Source: Lachnospiraceae bacterium UBA7060 (GTDB lineage: Bacteria; Bacillota; Clostridia; Lachnospirales; Lachnospiraceae). Taken from it: 36,487 nucleotides of DNA. The number at the start of each line of letters is the position of its first letter. The stretch's first letter is position 1. The stretch spans positions 1 through 36,487 of the forward strand of contig DLAA01000021.1 in NCBI GenBank assembly GCA_002493835.1. Reading direction: 5' to 3'. The notes under the pieces are model-generated. The model ran no database searches and was not told the DNA's origin. It worked only from the letters and a program-made list of their open reading frames with translations. Shown here in pieces: positions 33,082 to 36,487 of this stretch. The position numbers were made by a program, and so were the translations under genes.

Positions 33082-33339
33082 TTATAAGTTATCCTGGAAG
33101 AATTTCTCCATCTGGGCTGCCGCCGTCTCTTCATCATCGCCTTCCACAGAAACAGTCACTTCATCCCCCTGCTTAACGCCCATGCTCATAAGCGACATCA
33201 GTTTTGTCGCGTCGGCACTCTTTCCGCCCATACTAACTGTCACTTTGGAGGCATATTTCTTCGCCTCTTTGACAAGAATTCCTGCCGGTCTCGCATGAAT
33301 GCCCACCTCGTCTGTTATCACATAATTAAAGCTCTTCAT
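33082..33339 (-). CDS. ptsH: PTS phosphocarrier protein HPr
   Basis: HPr carries phosphate from enzyme I to the sugar-specific PTS permeases. The 85-residue protein has the active-site motif GIHARPAG with His15. A gap-free alignment from residue 13 to 54 with Bacillus HPr puts Lys46 where regulatory Ser46 normally sits (local sequence ATKLMSLMSMG); Thr45 and Ser49 are nearby. Thus control by HPr kinase and CcpA, if it occurs, cannot use the usual site. AGGAGG lies before the ATG. It is the first gene of the ptsH-HAD-ptsI group. Confidence 0.96.
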   Translation of the reverse strand: MKSFNYVITDEVGIHARPAGILVKEAKKYASKVTVSMGGKSADATKLMSLMSMGVKQGDEVTVSVEGDDEETAAAQMEKFFQDNL

Positions 33340-33392
33340 CCCATTTTCCTCCTGTCTTTTATTATTTCATCACCCAAATTTCCTTTGCAGTT

Positions 33393-33401
33393 ATTATATC
33401 A
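33393..33401 (-). promoter_or_regulatory. Extended -10 promoter for ptsH
   Basis: The minus strand reads TGATATAAT, a TGN extension followed by a perfect TATAAT, about 55 bases before the ptsH start. The -35 position, inside the end of the glucosidase gene, is poor, as extended -10 promoters allow. Confidence 0.6.
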
Positions 33402-33405
33402 AAGA

Positions 33406-34842
33406 TTACAGTTCCGCGCCATTCGTCTCGATAACTTTTTTGTACCAGTCAAAAGATTTTTTCTTTCTGCGGGCCAGAGTCCCGGTTCCATCGTCATACT
33501 TCTCCACATAGATGAAACCATACCGCTTCGCCATCTCACCGGTGGAAGCGCTGACCAGGTCAATGCATCCCCAGGGTGTGTATCCCATCAAATCCACACC
33601 GTCAGCCACTGCCTCACGCATCTGTTCAATGTGGGCGCGCAGATAATCAATACGGTAATCGTCATTGATGCTTCCGTCCTCTTCCAGCTTGTCATAAGCG
33701 CCAAGGCCATTCTCCACCACCATGAGCGGAATCTGATACCGGGAATAGATTTCATTGAGTGTGTAGCGCAGGCCCTTAGGATCAATCTGCCATCCCCAGT
33801 CGCTTGCCTGCAGATACGGATTCTTCAAACCACCCATCAGATTACCGCTTGTGGCGTCGGCATCCGCCTCTTTTGCCACGCAGTTGCTCATATAATAACT
33901 GAACGTATAGAAATCAACGGTTCCCTCCTTCAGGATTTCCAAATCTCCATCCTCCATTTTGATGGAGATATTGTTCTCCTCAAAATAGCGGTCCGCATAG
34001 TAAGGATAATACCCCCTCACCTGCACATCCGAGCAGAACCAGTTCATCATCTGCATCTTTTTTTGGGTCTCGATGATATCGTCCGGATTGCAAGTATACG
34101 GATACATGGTGGCAAACAAACACATGTTGCCCATCTTAAACTGCGGATATTTCTCATGGGCAAGCTTCACCGCTTTGGCACTCGCCACAAACTGATGGTG
34201 CAGTCCCTGGAAACGCTCCTGCGGTTTATCCGGTGCATCCATTACAACGCCGCTGTACCCCTTGATCGTTCCAAGCGACAAAACGCTTCCCATCGGCATT
34301 GTTCCGGAATTGATCTCATTGAAAGTCAGCCAGTATTTCACTTTGTCTTTGTAGCGTTCAAAAATTGCCGCACAGTAGTTCAAGAAGCAGTCTATGCACT
34401 CTCTGCCTTCCCAGCCGTTATACTTCTCAATCAAACCGTAAGGCATCTCATAATGCGAAATCGTCACAAGCGGTTCAATACCGTGCTTTAAGCATGCGTC
34501 AAACACCTTGTCATAAAAGGCAAGTCCCGCCTCGTTCGGCTCTTCCTCCATACCTGTCGGAAAAATTCTCGTCCACGCGATAGACAGCCGGAATGTCTTA
34601 AAACCCATCTCCGCAAACAGTGCGATGTCTTCTTCGTAATGATGATAAAAATCTATCGCCTCATGACTCGGATAAAGCGTGCCCTCCTCAAGCACAGGTG
34701 TGATCCGCTTGGGATTCGTGTGGGAGCCATTCGTACACACATCTGACACAGACACGCCCTTTCCGTCCACATCCCACGCACCTTCAAACTGATTGGCAGC
34801 GGTAGCGCCGCCCCAGAGAAAATCTTTTCTGAATGTTTTCAT
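33406..34842 (-). CDS. GH1 6-phospho-beta-glucosidase (downstream copy)
   Basis: This is a family-1 glycoside hydrolase of 478 residues that most likely splits phosphorylated beta-glucosides (such as cellobiose or salicin phosphates) after PTS import. The GH1 start FLWGGATAANQFEGA is present. The acid/base Glu176 lies in WLTFNEINS and the nucleophile Glu377 in MVVENGLG. The phospho-sugar signature is the Ser...Lys-x-Tyr run SASTGEMAKRYGF near 427-439, and the C-terminal KKKSFDWYKKVI is typical of phospho-glucosidases. I chose the ATG at 34842 because GGAGGAAAAG precedes it; an ATG four codons upstream lies within that binding site. It is a tandem relative of the next gene upstream and sits next to ptsH. 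Confidence 0.93.
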   Translation of the reverse strand: MKTFRKDFLWGGATAANQFEGAWDVDGKGVSVSDVCTNGSHTNPKRITPVLEEGTLYPSHEAIDFYHHYEEDIALFAEMGFKTFRLSIAWTRIFPTGMEEEPNEAGLAFYDKVFDACLKHGIEPLVTISHYEMPYGLIEKYNGWEGRECIDCFLNYCAAIFERYKDKVKYWLTFNEINSGTMPMGSVLSLGTIKGYSGVVMDAPDKPQERFQGLHHQFVASAKAVKLAHEKYPQFKMGNMCLFATMYPYTCNPDDIIETQKKMQMMNWFCSDVQVRGYYPYYADRYFEENNISIKMEDGDLEILKEGTVDFYTFSYYMSNCVAKEADADATSGNLMGGLKNPYLQASDWGWQIDPKGLRYTLNEIYSRYQIPLMVVENGLGAYDKLEEDGSINDDYRIDYLRAHIEQMREAVADGVDLMGYTPWGCIDLVSASTGEMAKRYGFIYVEKYDDGTGTLARRKKKSFDWYKKVIETNGAEL

Positions 34843-34867
34843 CTTTTCCTCCATTCTTATCTAAATC

Positions 34868-34931
34868 CTGTTCCAGGGCTATGGCTTTCGTTTCCCTCAC
34901 AAAAACGCTCCGCCAAAGCCCTCCTGAACAG
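34868..34931 (-). other. Folded intergenic RNA between the two glucosidase genes
   Basis: Three nested helices can form in the minus-strand RNA: CTGTTC/GAACAG (34926-34931 with 34868-34873), AGGGCT/AGCCCT (34917-34922 with 34875-34880) and CGTTT/AAACG (34103-type inner helix at 34903-34907 with 34889-34893). An alternative GGCTTT/AAAGCC helix overlaps the second one, so two folds compete. There is no U-tract, so it is not a simple terminator. It occupies half of the 128-base gap. Confidence 0.5.
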
Positions 34932-34970
34932 TCGCACATGATCAGAAGCCAGTCTGTCAATCCGGCATAC

Positions 34971-36452
34971 TCAGGAAAGATCCGCTCCCTGAGTCTTGAT
35001 CACTTTCTGATACCAGTAGAAAGAATCTTTTTTGCTCCGCTCCAATGTGCCGTTGCCCGCATCGTCACGGTCGACATAAACGAACCCGTAACGCTTTTTC
35101 ATCTCCCCGGTTCCTGCGGAAACCAGATCGATGCATCCCCACATGGTATAGCCCATCAGATCCACGCCGTCCAAATTGACCGCATCGTCCATGGATTTAA
35201 TATTTTGTCTCAGGTAGTTGATCCGGTAGTCATCATGGACGCTTCCGTCCGCTTCTTTTTTGTCATCCCAGCCGATGCCGTTCTCCACAATCCAAAGCGG
35301 CTTCCGATATCTGTCATACAGCGTATTAAGCGCCAGACGCAGACAGGCAGGATCGGTAGCCCAGCCCCAGGCATTGGTCTCCAAATAAGGATTTTTCACT
35401 CCCATCACAAAGTTTCCGCTCGTGCCCTCTTGATTATCATGGGTCGTCTGTGTGGAAGAACCATAGCAGGAAAAGCTCAGGAAATCCACCGCATATTTTT
35501 CCAAAAGAGCAAAATCATCCGGTTCTGTCTCCAATTTTACGCCGTTCCTCTCATACTCTTTCAATTTATATGCCGGATATCTGCCGCCCGTCTGCACATC
35601 TGCATAGAAGAGTGTCTGGTGTGCGGCTTCCATCACAAAAATCTGATCCGCCGGATCACAAGTCATAGCATAGATTGGCTGATAGGCAAGCATCTGCCCC
35701 ACTTTGATGTCAGGACTGATCTCGTGCGCAGCCTTCACAGCCAATGCGCTTGCCACAAACTGGTTGTGCGCGCCCTGAGCTTTCGCCTGGGGCGTGTTTT
35801 CCATAATGCCGCCGGCCATAAAAGGACTCATATCCATCATGTTGATTTCATTGAATGTAAGCCAGTATTTTACCTTTCCCTTGTACCGTTCAAATACGGT
35901 TCTCGCATACTTTTCGAAAAATCCGATCATCTTGCGGTTCACCCAGCCGCCATATGCAATCACAAGGTGCAGGGGTGTCTCATAGTGGGAGAGCGTCACT
36001 AGCGGCTCAATTCCGTACTTCTTGCACTCATCGAACACCGCATCATAAAATGCAAGCCCCTTCTCATTGGGCGTCTCATCATCCCCGTTCGGGAAAATGC
36101 GTGCCCAATTCATGCTCAGACGAAATGTCTTAAATCCCATTTCTCCCATAAGCGCGATATCTTCCTGATAATGATGATAAAAATCCGTCGCGCCATGGCT
36201 CGGGTAGTAAGCGTCTTCAATCAGCGCGGGGACAGCGCCCTCCGGGAAAGACATCTCTGTTCCAAATCCCATTCCAGTCTTTCCGGTCTCACCCGTCGTC
36301 TTGTTCTTCCATGTAATCATACGGGGATTTGTGTGGGAACCCGCGGTAATCACATCCGCCGTGTTAAGTCCCTTTCCATCCTCCGCATATGCGCCTTCAT
36401 ACTGGTTGGCGGCAGTAGCGCCGCCCCATAAAAATTCTTTTGAAAATGCCAT
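34971..36452 (-). CDS. GH1 6-phospho-beta-glucosidase (upstream copy)
   Basis: This is a second GH1 enzyme, 493 residues, also expected to hydrolyse phosphorylated beta-glucosides. It has FLWGGATAANQYEGA at the N terminus, acid/base Glu202 in WLTFNEIN, nucleophile Glu390 in IVENGIG, the phospho-sugar signature SAGTGEMKKRYGF and the C-terminal KKDSFYWYQKVI. Compared with its neighbour it carries an extra segment of about 25 residues near 48-75 (rich in Gly, Thr and Met) close to the active-site entrance side of the sequence, which could alter substrate choice. GGAGG precedes the start. It is the first gene in the window in transcription order, and only 35 bases remain upstream, so its promoter and any PTS permease partner lie outside. 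Confidence 0.94.
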   Translation of the reverse strand: MAFSKEFLWGGATAANQYEGAYAEDGKGLNTADVITAGSHTNPRMITWKNKTTGETGKTGMGFGTEMSFPEGAVPALIEDAYYPSHGATDFYHHYQEDIALMGEMGFKTFRLSMNWARIFPNGDDETPNEKGLAFYDAVFDECKKYGIEPLVTLSHYETPLHLVIAYGGWVNRKMIGFFEKYARTVFERYKGKVKYWLTFNEINMMDMSPFMAGGIMENTPQAKAQGAHNQFVASALAVKAAHEISPDIKVGQMLAYQPIYAMTCDPADQIFVMEAAHQTLFYADVQTGGRYPAYKLKEYERNGVKLETEPDDFALLEKYAVDFLSFSCYGSSTQTTHDNQEGTSGNFVMGVKNPYLETNAWGWATDPACLRLALNTLYDRYRKPLWIVENGIGWDDKKEADGSVHDDYRINYLRQNIKSMDDAVNLDGVDLMGYTMWGCIDLVSAGTGEMKKRYGFVYVDRDDAGNGTLERSKKDSFYWYQKVIKTQGADLS

Positions 36453-36487
36453 GTTTACCTCCTTGTCAGAGCAGTTTACTGCGATGA

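Noticed and set aside
33295..34491. Long plus-strand open frame (398 codons) opposite a glucosidase gene
   Set aside because: It is antisense to a GH1 gene with intact catalytic motifs. The translation has no recognisable domain and is an echo of the GH1 codon pattern.
34833..36002. Long plus-strand open frame (389 codons) opposite the second glucosidase gene
   Set aside because: It mirrors the other antisense frame because the two GH1 genes are related. There is no ribosome binding site or recognisable protein.
1..36487. CRISPR array, IS element, prophage or integrative element
   Set aside because: No regularly spaced repeats, transposase or integrase genes, or terminal inverted repeats were seen. 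Gene content and strand are uniform.

Overview
The window looks like chromosome from an anaerobic, low-to-mid-GC Firmicute, most likely a member of the Lachnospiraceae (Clostridia). The signs are strong AGGAGG-type ribosome binding sites, a CIRCE/HrcA-type groESL operon, the Firmicute order secG-rnr-smpB-ssrA, a single bifunctional Rel enzyme, a PTS with separate HPr and EI genes, and RND-type efflux without outer-membrane partners. All 26 protein genes and the tmRNA gene lie on the minus strand, so transcription runs from high to low coordinates. I see no IS element, phage gene, CRISPR array, tRNA or rRNA. This is mostly housekeeping DNA with several unusual signalling genes.

Right end, in transcription order: two tandem GH1 phospho-beta-glucosidases (36452-33406), then ptsH, a Cof-type HAD phosphatase and ptsI (33339-30412). 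This is a compact module for phosphoenolpyruvate-driven sugar uptake and cleavage of phosphorylated beta-glucosides. The HPr has Lys where the regulatory Ser46 is expected. Two c-di-GMP-type genes follow (30156-27398). One is a fusion of a C_GCAxxG_C_C cysteine-rich domain to a degenerate GGDEF and an intact EAL domain. The other is a protein with a degenerate GGDEF.

Middle: groES-groEL behind a CIRCE operator and a clear promoter; rel (ppGpp synthetase/hydrolase) behind a near-consensus promoter; an MBL-fold hydrolase; a TraX-like membrane protein; and a translationally coupled trio of a VWA/DUF2201-like protein, a MoxR-type AAA+ ATPase and a BspA-type LRR protein (20918-17175). Then come secG, rnr, smpB and tmRNA, the protein-export and ribosome-rescue block.

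Left end: a chemotaxis receptor, a small membrane protein, an OmpR-type response regulator and a soluble multi-PAS hybrid kinase form one apparent operon (13546-7542). It is followed by an RND efflux adaptor and permease, a membrane sensor kinase, and a separately promoted lipoprotein. A reasonable reading is a signalling-plus-efflux locus in which the OmpR-type regulator and its likely HAMP-type kinase partner have been separated by the hybrid kinase and pump genes.

The strongest candidates for something undescribed are the C_GCAxxG_C_C-GGDEF-EAL fusion and the VWA-MoxR-LRR trio. Smaller items include repeated sequence elements beside the PTS genes, a folded intergenic RNA between the two glucosidase genes, and a triplicated 10-bp motif in front of the VWA operon. 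Start codons were chosen by ribosome-binding-site placement. Functions were assigned from motifs read by eye, with no database search.
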